NCBI RefSeq assembly: GCF_000151315.2
Contig: NW_011887299.1
Location: forward strand, 526,894-590,893
Direction: 5' to 3'
DNA from: Capsaspora owczarzaki ATCC 30864
Lineage: Eukaryota; Opisthokonta; Filasterea
DNA length: 64,000 bases
Shown: positions 1-11,809 of the stretch, piece by piece
Layout of the letters: each line of letters begins with the position of its first letter
Numbering within the stretch: position 1 is the first letter of the stretch
Notes under the pieces: generated by a model
What the model was told of the DNA's origin: nothing
The model's input: the letters and a program-made list of their open reading frames with translations, nothing else
Database searches by the model: none
Made by a program: the position numbers and the translations under genes

Positions 1-3000
1 ACACAGCTGGTCATTCGAGAGAGCGCCATCGACGCATTACGAGCATGCCTGACGCTGACCGCACAGCGTGAATCACGCATTCGGTCGCCGTGGTCAAAGA
101 AGGTGTACGAAGAGGCGCAGAAGGGGTTTGTGTCCAACAAGGACGACACCATTCACGGCTCGCTCTTGATCTTTGGCGAGCTGTTGCGCAACACGGGCGA
201 GTTCATGGAGGGACGGTTTGATGAAGTCTGCGAGATCGTGCTCAAGCACCGCGAACACCGCAGCGCGCTCGTGCAGCGTGCGGTGATTGTGCTCATGCCT
301 GCGCTCGCCAGCTACTACAAGGACCAGTTCATCAAGAGCTATCTCAAAACGTGCATGGCGCACCTGATCAGCAACTTGAAAAAGAATACCGATCGCGCCG
401 TCGCCTTCCAGTCCATCGGCGAGATGGCTCTCGCTGTCGGCGAGCACATTCGTCCGTATCTCGATTCCATCTTGCAGCCAATCAAGGAGTCACTGAGTGT
501 GAAAGGGTACGTATTTAGAGATGCAGAGCGTGTTGAATCCCTCCACCCGTCCGTTTTTTTTTTTTTTTTTGGTTTTTGTTTCTGTTTGTTTTTGATTTGG
601 TGATTCTTCCAACACTCACCTTGTTGACGTGGCGATGGGCGTGCAGTCGCAAGGGTCCACAGGAGCGCACAGTCTACACATGTATCAGCATGCTGTCGCG
701 AGCTGTTGGCCCAGAGCTCGAGCCTCACTTGCAGGATTTGCTCGAGCCTCTTTTCGGTTCCGGGTTGAACAAGCCGTTGACAGACTGCTTGATTGATCTT
801 GCAGGCAACATCCCGACGTTGCTTCCCGCAATCCAAGGTACGACGAATCCCCCCCCCCGCCCCGCCCTTCCTCCACATGATTTTTGTCTTTGTAATTGTT
901 TCCTAATCTTTACCATTGGCCTTCTTCTAAACCCTCTCAGATCGCCTATTGGACAACATCTCGTACACTCTCGCGCGCCAGACATTCAAAAACCCCGGAG
1001 TACCAAAGCTGAATGTCATGCGCGGTACAATGCCGCGTGGCGGCGGCGGTGCAGTCGCCGTCGCGATCGACAAGGCGGACGGCACGATTCCGGACGCGGC
1101 CACGATCGCACTGGCACTCCACACGCTTGGCGCTTTTGACTTTAGCGGTCACGTGCTGACGCAGTTTGTCAAGGATTGCGTTGTCAAGTATCTCGAGGAC
1201 GAGAACGCGGGTGTGCGCAAAGAGGCGGCCCTCACCTGCGCTCAGCTGCTGGTTCGCTCGAACAATGCAGCCGCTCTCCCTCGCACCACAAGCCTGGGCG
1301 CAAACTATCGCCAGGCCACACCCCGTCCGATGAGCACCCACGGCACTTCGTCGATTGCCGTGACGCCTGTTGAGAAGATCTCGCAAGCGCCGAAAAGCAT
1401 CCACTCGGTGGTGGTCATTGGCGAGGTGCTCGAGAAGCTGCTCATTGTCGGTATTGCCGACCCGGACTCTGACATTCGCTGGTCTGTGCTGTCCTCGCTG
1501 GACGATCGGTTTGACAATTACCTCGCGCAAGCCGAGAATCTCCGCGCCTTGTTTGTCGCCCTGAACGACGAGGTTTTCGCCATTCGAGAGTTGGCGATTG
1601 GCATTATCGGCCGCCTTACCGTGCTCAACCCTGCCTACGTCATGCCGTCGTTGCGCAAGACGTTGATCCAGCTGTTGACAGAGCTCGAATACTCGGGCGT
1701 GTCGCGCAACAAGGAGGAGAGTGCTCGGTTGCTCTCCAACCTCATTTCCAACGCACCGCGGCTGATCAAGCCCTACGTAGAGCCCATCCTGCGCACGTTG
1801 CTGTCCAAGCTGCGCGACTTGTCTCCTGGCGTCTCAACCAACATTCTGGCTGCGCTTGGCGAGCTTGCCCAAGTCGGCGCCCAAGACATGGTCCACCACG
1901 TGAACGACTTGCTGCCGCTCATCATTGAGACGCTGCTAGACCAGTCGTCCGTTGCAAAGCGCGAGGTTGCTCTGCGCACGCTGGGCAAGCTGGCTGCCAG
2001 CACTGGCTACGTCATCGAGCCCTACCTGCGCTATCCCAAGCTGCTGCGCATTTTGCTGGATTTGCTCAAGACGGAGCAGGTCGCCCCCGTGCGTCGCGAA
2101 GTCATCAAGGTGCTGGGCATTCTGGGCGCGCTCGATCCATACCGCCACCGCCCGGATTCGCGTCTGCCTACGATCGCCTCGACGCCGTCGTCCTCCTCCA
2201 CGCTGAACAAGACCAAAGTTGCACGCGACGCGGGCGACATGCTGGATGCCGTTGCGATTGGCGCTGGCGGTCCTGGCGGTGCTGTGGGCGGTAACCACGG
2301 CGGCGGCAACTTGGGCGGCGGTGGCCTCGTCGCTGGTGGCGGACTCGGAGGCACAGGTGCTGGAGCTGGCGGCGCTGCCACGGCGCAAACGCAGCTGCCA
2401 ATGTTGCTGCTGCTGCTGCTACTGCTGCTGATGATCGCGGCGATGTGTCTGACGATGTCGTCGGTGGTCTCGGCGTTCCCAGCTATGTGCTGGACTTGTC
2501 GCCGTCGTCGGAAGAGTACTGCCCGACAGTGTCGATCGCGGCGGTTGATGCGCATTTTGAAGGATTTGTCCTTGGCCGTGCACCACACAATGGTGGTCCA
2601 GGCCATCATGTTCATCTGCAAGAGCCTGGGTCTGCGTTGCGTGCCCTTCCTCCCGCAAATCATGCCGCCCATGCTCCAAGTGATGCGCACTCGCGAGCCT
2701 GGCTTCCGCGAGTTCCTCTTCCAGCAGCTCGGCGCGCTTGTTGCCATTGTCAAGCAGCACATCCGCAACTACCTCCCCGAGATTTTTGTCCTCATCCGCG
2801 AGTACTGGGACTTTAGCCCCGCCATCCAAATCACCATTCTCTCGCTGGTGGAAAGCATTTCGTTAGCGCTTGGAGGCGAGTTCAAGGCCTTTTTGCCAGA
2901 GCTCATCCCGCACATCTTGCGCGTTTTCATGCGCGACGATGCCGAATACCGTTCCACGCTGAAGGTGCTCCACGCGCTCGAGGTCTTTGGCTCCAATCTC

Positions 3001-6000
3001 GACGATTACCTGCATCTCGTCATCCCACCCGTCGTGACCCTGTTTGAGTCGTTCGAAACGCGCGTGGATGTGCGTCGCACTGCCATCCAAACACTGACCC
3101 TGCTTTGCCGAAAGCTCAGCTTCTCGGACTATGCGTCCCGCATCATCCACCCGCTCACGCGTGTCCTCGACGGCTCGCCCGAGCTGCGCCAGGATGCCAT
3201 GCTCGCGCTGACCGCGTTGGTGCACCAGCTTGGCGCCGACTACATCATCTTCATCCCGCTCGTCTCGTCCGTGCTTGCCCGCCATCGCATTCAGCACCAA
3301 AAGTACGACTTGCTCGTGAGTCGCATTCTCGAGAACGTTCCCCTTCCAGAAGACTTTGCCGACGTCCTCATTATCGAGAGCAGTGCCACCCGACCTGGCA
3401 TGCTCAGCGCGAGTGGCTTGCCCGGCATGGCAGGCGTCGCGCCGAATGCCGGCGCTGGTGCCGCACCCGGTGGCGCTGCTGGTGCAGCCAATGCCGGCGC
3501 CAACGCTGCCAATGCTGCGGGTACCGGTGCGGCTGGTGCTGGCGGCGCAGGTGCTGGCGGAGCGCCTGGCGCAGGCGGTGCTGGCAGCGTTGCCAACGCA
3601 GGCCCCGTCCTGGACGACCCGGATGCTGGCACCATCAAGAAGCTCCACGTCAACCAAAAGAACCTCAAGAAGATGTGGGAGGTGACGCAAAAGTCGACCA
3701 AAGAGGATTGGACCGAGTGGATTCGACGATTCAGCGTCGAGTTGCTCAAGGAGTCGCCCTCGCCGGCCCTCCGCTCCTGCTCGGCCTTGTCTCAAATCTA
3801 CACGCCCCTTGCGCGCGAGCTGTTCAACGCTGCGTTCGTGTCGTGCTGGACGGAGCTGTACGAGCAGTACCAAGAAGAGCTCGTGCAAGCCCTCGAAACT
3901 GCGCTGCTTTCGCCTCATATTCCTCCAGAAATCCAGCAGACGCTGCTCAATCTGGCCGAATTCATGGAGCACGACGACAAGACGCTGCCAATCGACTTTA
4001 AGACCCTGGGCGAGTATGCTTCCAAATGCCACGCCTACGCCAAGGCCCTGCACTACAAGGAGATTGAATTCTACTCTGCGCCCAACCCGCAAACCATCGA
4101 GGCCCTAATCACCATCAACAACCTCTTGCAAAAGCCCGAGGCCGCCGCAGGTATCCTTGTCTATGCGCAGCAGAATCCAGATATTGAAATCACCGTGCAC
4201 GAGTCGTGGTACGAAAAGCTCCAACAATGGGACCAAGCGCTTGCCTCGTACGAGCAAAAGCAAAAGGAAGACCCTCTCAACTTCCAGCTGACTCTTGGTC
4301 GCATGCGCTGCCTGAACGCATTGGGCGACTGGGATGAGCTGCATCGTTTGTGTCAAGACAAGTGGCAAACGGCGGATGAAGGTTCTCGCCGCGCGCTGTC
4401 CTCGATGGCGGCGAACGCTGCTTGGGGTCTTGGTCGCTGGGAGTCGATGGACGACTATCTTGTCGTGATGCCGCGCGAGTCTCCGGATGCGGCATTCTTT
4501 GCAGCCGTGCTTGCTCTGCACCGCAACAACTTCCCATCGGCGCACCACTTTATCACCGTCACCCGCGACCTGCTCGACACCGAGCTCACTGCGCTTGCCG
4601 GCGAGAGTTACAACCGCGCGTACGGCGTTGTAGTGCGCGTGCAAATGCTGGCAGAGCTGGAGGAGGTCATGCAGTACAAGCTGTACGCCGACCAGCCCGA
4701 CCGCCAGCAAATCATCCGCCACACCTGGATGAAGCGCTTGCGTGGTTGCCAGCGCAACGTGGAAGTGTGGCAACGCATTCTCAAGGTTCGCTCGCTTGTC
4801 ATCCCGCCGCACGAGGACAAGGAAACTTGGATCAAGTTTGCGTCCTTGTGCCGCAAGAGCAGCAAGATGATGCTTGGCCACAAGACGCTGTGCAACCTGC
4901 TTGCAACGAGTGCCACCATCCCGCTGTCTGCTTCGAGCCTGCAGCACCTTGCCGCAGCATCGCCCGAGCAACTGCTGCACCACGTCGATTCACGCAAAAT
5001 GTTCCTCAGCGCTCACCCGCGTGTCTCGCTCGCCGTGCTCAAGTATCTCTGGCACACTGCTAACAAGAAGGAGGCGCTTGAAAAGCTGCGCGAGTGCGTC
5101 GGCGTGTGGCAAGTCGAGCACCACCAGCACCGCGCGCAGCTGCAGCAGCAACTGCAACAACAGCTCTTCCAGGTGCAGGCGCTCCAGCACGCCCAGGCCC
5201 AAATGCACCCGCAGCAGGGAGGCTCGCAGGCGCCCAACAGCGCATCCTCCATGTCCGACGGCATGACGCCCACCTCTTCTGCTCCTGGTTCGGTCGCTTC
5301 TGGGCACCAGTTCCAGCAGCACCTCCAGCAGCAGCAGCAGCAGGTGCAGCACAATCTGCCGCTCGCGCTGCAGCAGCAGCATCTCGTTCAGCTGCACCAG
5401 CAACACCAACAACAGCAACAACAACACAACATTACTGCCAACCGCATGTCCAACATGTCCTTCATGAGCAATTTGAATGAACTCGGCAACTCTGGCTCGC
5501 AGCTTCCCATGGCCATTCCATCCTCCCCGTCGTCGCGTGGGCCAAAGTCGCCCGGCTCGGACTTGACCAGCGGCATTGTCACCATGACGGTGCCAGACCA
5601 GGCCAAGCTGCTCGCGCGCTGCTACATTAAGCTCGGCGAGTGGGAGATGGCGCTGATGGACTCGCTGAACGAGCGCGCCATCACGAAAATTCTCGACTCG
5701 TACCTGCTCGCCACCACCTACGACGACACGTGGTACAAGGCTTGGCACTCGTGGGCCTTGATGAACTTTGAGGCTGTCTCCCACTTTGAAAAGTCAAACG
5801 CCAACCAAAAGCAAGTGCGCGCGCACATTGCCCCGGCATTGACGGGATTCTTCCGATCGATTGCGTTGATGCAAGGCAACTCTTTGCAAGACACGCTTCG
5901 TCTCTTGACGCTGTGGTTCAAGTACGGCTCGCATCAAGAGGTGCATGACGCCATGGTTGAGGGCATCAAGACGGTGAGCATTGACACTTGGCTGCAAGTC

Positions 6001-8470
6001 ATCCCGCAGCTGATTGCCCGCATTCACACGCCCTCGCCGCTGGTCGGGCGCCTCATTTCCCAGCTGCTCATTAGCATCGGCAAGGAGCATCCTCAGGCGC
6101 TCATCTACCCTGTTACGGTGGCCTCCAAGTCCCAGAGTCCCGCCCGCCGCGACGCTGCGTACGCCATTATGGACAACATTCGCAACCACGCAGGCACGCT
6201 CGTCGACCAAGCGCTGCTCGTGTCCCAGGAGCTCATTCGTGTGGCCATTCTGTGGCACGAGATGTGGCACGAGCATTTGGAGGAGGCGTCGCGCCTGTAC
6301 TTTGGCGAGCGCAACATTGAAGGCATGCTCGCCAAACTCGAGCCGCTGCACCAGACGCTCGAGCGCGGCCCAGAGACGCTGCGTGAAATCTCCTTCCATC
6401 AGGCCTACGGCCAGGACTTGATGATGGCACGCGATTGGACGCGCAAGTTCCAGCGCTCTGGCGTCATCAAGGACCTGAACTCTGCCTGGGACTTGTACTA
6501 CCACGTCTTCCGTAAGATTTCCAAGCAATTGCCGCAGCTCACCTCGCTTGAACTGCAATACGTGTCACCCAAGCTGCTCGAGGCGAACGACTTGGATATC
6601 GCTGTGCCCGGCACCTACCGGCCCGGCGAACCCATCAACCGCATTCGCGCGTTCGGCCCGCAACTCACAGTCATCACGTCCAAGCAGCGCCCACGCAAGC
6701 TCGCCATCCAGGGCAGCGACGGTCGCGATTGCACGTACCTGCTGAAGGGTCATGAGGATTTGCGGCAGGACGAGCGTGTGATGCAGCTCTTTGGCCTCGT
6801 CAACACGTTGCTTGGCCACGACCCAGAGACGTTCAAGCTGCGTCTCGGCATCCAGCGCATGGAGGTTATTCCGCTTGGTCCCAACTCTGGTCTGATTGGC
6901 TGGCTGTCGCACTGCGACACGCTGCACGCGCTCATCCGTGACTATCGTGAGAGCCGCAAGATTCTGCTCAACATTGAGCACCGTCTCATGTTGCAGATGG
7001 CGCCTGATTACGACAGCCTGACGCTCATCCAGAAAGTCGAAGTGTTCAAGTACGCCTTGGACAACACGACTGGCCAGGACTTGTATAAGGTGCTGTGGCT
7101 CAAGAGTCCCAACTCGGAAGCCTGGCTCGAGCGGCGCACCAACTACACGCGCTCGCTGGCCGTCATGTCGATGGTCGGCTACATTCTGGGTCTTGGCGAT
7201 CGTCACCCTTCCAATCTCATGCTCGATCGGTTCTCTGGCAACGTCATCCACATTGATTTTGGCGATTGCTTTGGTGAGGGCTGCTGTTGCTGCTGTTTGG
7301 TTGACGTGTTTTTTGTGTTTTGCGGTGGTTTTTCGTGGACTCACTTTTCCCATGTGCGTGCGTTGTCCTTTCCAGAAATTGCAATGCACCGTGAAAAGTT
7401 CCCCGAGCGCATTCCCTTCCGTCTTACACGCATGCTCGTGAATGCCATGGAGGTGCGTGTCCATTTCCTTGTTCGACATACGTCGGAGATATTTTTTTTT
7501 TTGCAATTTGCTGACTAGGGACTATTTCCTCAATAGGTGAGCGGCATCGAAGGCAACTACCGCGTGACGTGCGAGAATGTGATGCGGGTGCTTCGCGAAA
7601 ACAAAGAGTCACTGATGGCCGTGCTCGAGGCCTTCGTTTACGATCCATTGATCAACTGGCGTCTCATCGAAGGTTTGCATTAACAGCATTTTTTTTGTTG
7701 TTGCCGTGAGGTGCCGTGAGGAAGATTTTGCATTTGTGCCTCACTTTGTTTTTCTCTCGCTCATGCAGGCAACGTGAAGAACAAGAAGAATAAGACGACT
7801 CCTTCCAAGGCCCAGACCGGCAACCTGGATAACGGTGCGTTCGTTTGATTTTTTTGTTTGTTCAGAGTCATTGACTTGTTGTCGGGTTGTTGCGTGCTGA
7901 TTGGTCACCTGGTAGGCTCTGAGATTATGGAGGACGCCATTCCATTTAGTGTGAAGCGTGCTCGAAGCGAGAGCGAGCTGCTCGAATCCACTGGTACGGG
8001 GCTCGTTTAGTGTGCAATGCCTCTTTTGTTTTGAGTTGCTTCTCTAAGCACCTGTTTGACTTTGACTCTTCGGTACAAATTTTGCAGATGGCCTCATGTC
8101 TTCGCAGCCAGAAATGGTCAACAATCGCGCTGTGACTGTCATCAATCGCGTCCAGGCCAAACTTACTGGTGCGTTGCGTTGCTTGAGATTTTTGTCGCGC
8201 AAAGCATGTCTGCACGATCTTCATGGAGCTCACCTTTTGTTTTTTGTGCTCTTTCCTATTTAGGTCGCGACTTTTCCGCTACTGAGACTCTCGAAACTGC
8301 AACCCAAGTGCAAAAGCTTATCAGTCAGGCGCAGTCTCACGAGAATTTGTGTCAATGCTACGTCGGCTGGTATGTTCCTGTCTTCAATGGAAATTTCACG
8401 CGATCGAGTGTTGAATGGGACCTAACCTTGATTGTTTTTTTGTTAAACAAACAGGTGCCCATTCTGGTAA
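1..8470 (+). CDS. TOR: TOR (target of rapamycin) serine/threonine kinase, 5'-partial
   Basis: PIKK-family kinase, catalytic core of TOR complexes that couple nutrients to growth. The window opens inside the N-terminal HEAT solenoid, roughly residue 200 of human mTOR. Exons: 1-506, 647-837, 941-7273, 7376-7452, 7537-7672, 7769-7834, 7916-7993, 8088-8168, 8264-8369, 8455-8470 (2,529 codons plus stop, frame closed). In order: HEAT repeats (about residues 1-1050), Gly/Ala-rich insert (1052-1122), FAT domain interrupted by a Gln-rich insert (1620-1732), FRB (about 1996-2096, with [13 protein letters not shown]), kinase domain with catalytic [12 protein letters not shown] and metal-binding HIDFGDCF, and FATC ending CYVGWCPFW. 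The last exon is only 16 nt and completes the FATC. FRB residues equivalent to Ser2035, Trp2101 and Phe2108 of mTOR are kept. A local frame discontinuity lies near 2543 (see findings). Identity is certain; the exact 5' exon structure lies outside the window. Confidence 0.97.
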
Positions 8471-8661
8471 ACCAAGATTCTCCAGCATTGTTATCCAATC
8501 ATTCCCTTGCATTTCCTTTTGTTTTTGAAAAGAATTTGTGTTTGTCTTGGTGTTTGTCATTGTGCTGTGTTGGTTGATTGTTTACTCTCAACAAAATTGG
8601 TCATCCTTTTGCGCATGAACGATGAAACGGGCGATGGACTGTCATGAAACGCTGGCAAAAC
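8471..8661. other. Convergent 3' intergenic gap TOR/Ku70
   Basis: 191 bp between the stop codons, T-rich on the TOR side (8500-8600). It presumably holds both 3' untranslated ends; no clear polyadenylation hexamer was seen on either strand. Confidence 0.5.
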
Positions 8662-11506
8662 TCATCGTGTATTGAAAATGTTCGGAATCTGACAACCACC
8701 ACACGCTTCTTCCTGTTCGAGGAACCAAAACGAAACAAAAAGTGCGATCAACCTCGCGGCGACAAATGCTTTTGAACGGCTGCAACCAAATCGGCCTTTT
8801 TTCTTCAAATACTCTTTCAGCATGGGGATGGTCAAGGATTCGAGCTACAGCAACGAAAGGCAACAAGAGTGGTCAACGAACGGCAACAAAACCGGTCAAA
8901 ATGAGCAACAATCTCAGGGTTTGCAACAAAACAAAAACACACAAACTCACCATGCCATCCTTGTAAAACTTTTCCACATCGGGCTTTTCGCCATCTTCGA
9001 GTCGAACACGCTTGACTGGCGGCGGATCGCCTTCAGCCTGTTTGTTTGGTGGGGCAAAGCGGGGACGAGAGTCAGCCAATGATGGCGTTTTGTGTTGGTT
9101 AAAAAATATCGAACACAAACAAACCGTACCCTTCGTTTTGGCCGAGGTTTGGTGCCAGCCGTGTCAGGATTGTAGTCTGGCGGAAAGGCTTCATCGCGGA
9201 ATTTCGCAAACAGCACACCGGCCTGCTTTTCCATGCCGTCCAAGTCGGGCTGAACATTGTCCTCAAAGTCGTCTGCCACATCCCGCCCGAGCGCAAGCGC
9301 TTCCAAATTTCGGTAGTGTTTTTGCAAGTCTGCAGGAGGGGTTGCCATCATGCGGTGAGTGCTGATGAGAACAGACACCCGTTGTTTGCACGACGACCAC
9401 GACGACGACGACGACGACGAATTTTCAATGTGACTTACTCGGGTTTTCAAAGTCCCATGGCGAAAAGGAAAATGTGAGCTTTTTGATGATATCTGACGCC
9501 GTGACAATGAGCGACTTTCCACCTGAGGACCAAAGACAGGCACGCAAACGAACACGCAAACAAACAAACAAACAAACAAACAAACAAAAAAAAAAGGAAT
9601 GTCGGTCAAAAACTGTCATCGCGCCGTCCCTTCTTCTCTCGACTCTCCAACCCCAGCAGTCTTCACTTACACATCTCGTTCTCCTCATACTGCAGCGAAC
9701 GCAAGTCGTCGGCGAACGGAAGGTAAATCACATGGAAGCCTGGGGGCTGGAGCTGAACGTGGTTGGCGTCAAAGACTTCGAGCTGGGGAACGAGCGCGAC
9801 AAAGCGAGGAGTGGCGTTGATGCGAGGGATGAAGCGGCAGATGGCAACCTTGTCCTGGTCGGCGAGACGCATGAGCAGGGCGTGGAAGAGCAGCGTGCTG
9901 CCCATCACGACAGTCTCGTCGGGGTAGATAAAGTTGGCCGTCTTGACATTGTAGTGCAGCTTGACAGCATCGGTCGGCTTGAATCCCATCAGCACGAGGC
10001 CGGGCTGGCCAAAGCGACGAATTTCGCGCACTTCGGTCGGGTCGAAAATGACCTTCTCGCCGCCGTACGGAAAGTAGTTTTTGATATCCGAGGCCATGAG
10101 CAGCGACGCCGTGTCCTGGCACACCATCTTGGACACTGTCTTGATCTCCTTGTTGGTTTGCGCGTGGAGCCAGACGTGCGAGCCCTTCTTGGTTTCCGAG
10201 CACAGGTTGTAGACACGAACGCCGAGCTGGACGTCGTCGCCGAGCACGAAGGGAATCTTCATGAGCGCACGCTTCTTGAATGTCTTGCGGCGCATCTTGT
10301 CCATGAGCGAGCTCAAGCTTTGCGAGGGGTCGGGCCGGGCAGTGTCCAAGCCAGCATCGGTCGGGCCAAGCTCGTCGTCCAAGTCCTCGAGCACAATGTC
10401 CTTGTAGAACTTGGACATGTCAAAGCGCTCGCCCGTCTTCTTGGTCCCGAGCGGCAAGAGCTCAATGGTGACGAACAGCTGGTACAAGTCCTTGGCCTTG
10501 ATGACGGCCTGGCGCCGCAGGCCGGCGTCGTGCTCGTGCGGATCGTCCTCGTTGGTAAAGATGAGGATGCGCTTTGAGCCGACCTTGGTGGCGCAGTCCG
10601 AAAACATGTTGAAGCAAGTCCACAGCACATCGTGAATGGACGCCGAGCTCGAGTGGCCAATCTTGCGGTTGAAGCCGTCGAACGCCGGGTCTGCGACCAA
10701 GTCCTCCAGCTCGACAATGCGGCGCACGTCCGGCGTGTCCAGCGGCTGCAGCACATAGACGTGCTTGAACTTGTTCTTGTTGTTGTTTTCCTTGGTGTTG
10801 AACAGGACGACGCCAATCAAGTCGTGGTCGCTCGAGATGATCTTGTTGGAGAGCACGTTCTTGGCGCAGAGTGCCGAGATGGTGAATGGTACCTGTGCAA
10901 ATGAAGAAGGGCAAGAGGTGGTGAGATTTGGTATTTTGCACCTTTTTTTTTGTCTCAGATTGATCTTGGATTGTCAATCTGAGATTTCAAGCTGGACTCC
11001 CTTCTCCTTCCCTTCTCCTTCCCTTCTCCTTCCCCCCCCCCTTTTTGGTCCCCAATCATGACTCACCTCGTCGTTGTCGAGCGTTTCAAACATGGCGTCG
11101 GAGCAGTCGATGGCAAAGATGACGGCGTCCTTGTTGTTGAAGCGCAGGTACTCTGCGTCGTTGTCATCGCCAACGGCACCAACGCCGCCAGCAGCACCAG
11201 CACCCGTCCCGCCAATGCCAGAGCCGAGGCTGCCCGTGCTGTTGAGCGAGCGCAGACGCTGCTGCTCGAGCAGGTCAAAGTCGTCCTCGTCTTCGTCGTC
11301 CTGGTCGTAGCCGTAGCCGCCGCCGCCGCCGCCACGACCACCGCCGCCGCCGCCACCGCTACCGGGCTGCGTGAACGATCCAAACACCCACCCTGGGTTG
11401 GACGCCGGCGGGACGGTCGACGCTGATGACGCTGCAGCAGCACTGCCTCCGCTGCCACTCGCTCGTCCCGCTGCTCCTCCTTGCGACTGGTGCTGCTGCC
11501 GTTGCG

Positions 11507-11537
<31 letters not shown>

Positions 11538-11582
11538 AAGTGCGTCGATGCGTTGTTTCGCACTTTGACTCAATCCGCTCAT
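8662..11582 (-). CDS. XRCC6: Ku70, DNA end-binding subunit of the Ku heterodimer
   Basis: Ku70 pairs with Ku80 to bind DNA double-strand ends for non-homologous end joining. Exons on the minus strand: 11582-11067, 10892-9671, 9522-9439, 9329-9130, 9037-8951, 8844-8662; 763 codons plus stop, frame closed. Exon 1 has a poly-Gln tract and a Gly-rich then acidic stretch before the vWA start ([15 protein letters not shown]). Exon 2 carries the rest of the vWA domain ([40 protein letters not shown]) and the beta-barrel core. Later exons match Ku70 ([19 protein letters not shown]), and the last encodes a SAP motif ([14 protein letters not shown]), which is typical of Ku70 and not Ku80. The last exon was recognised from the TAG acceptor at 8845-8846 and SAP similarity; its final 25 residues are unfamiliar. 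The start lies 227 bp from the divergent OPA1 start, and the stop lies 191 bp from the TOR stop. Confidence 0.95.
9557..9588. repeat. (AAAC)n microsatellite in Ku70 intron 2
   Basis: About eight tandem AAAC units followed by an A-run inside intron 9523-9670 of the minus-strand Ku70 gene, where it reads as GTTT repeats. Confidence 0.85.
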
Positions 11583-11809
11583 ATTTCAATGAAAAGAAAA
11601 TGAAAAAGAAAAAGAAAAAGAAAAAGAAAAAGAAAAAATCTTGCAAGAAAAACGAAAAAAATCAAAGAAACAAAAACAAAGATTGCGCGCCAAAAATCAA
11701 AAATCAAAAATCAAAAATAAAAAAAATCAAAAAAAATCAAAAATCAAAAATCAAAAAAAAAAAAAAAAAAAGTTTTCATTTCACTTTTTTTTTTTTTTTT
11801 TTTTCAACA
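11583..11809. promoter_or_regulatory. Bidirectional promoter region Ku70/OPA1
   Basis: The 227 bp between the two start codons are almost wholly low complexity: AAAAAG-type repeats (about 11597-11640), AAAATC-type repeats (about 11696-11750) and a T-tract (11785-11804). No TATA box or other discrete site can be named. Both promoters must lie here unless untranslated exons overlap the neighbouring gene. Confidence 0.5.

Noticed and set aside
2863-4092. 409-codon open frame on the minus strand inside TOR
   Set aside because: Antisense shadow of the TOR HEAT/FAT exon with biased composition and no recognisable motif.
11426-11809. Upstream extension of the OPA1 reading frame
   Set aside because: The frame is open but encodes only low-complexity Lys/Asn and Phe runs and overlaps the Ku70 first exon; ATG 11810 opens a proper presequence.
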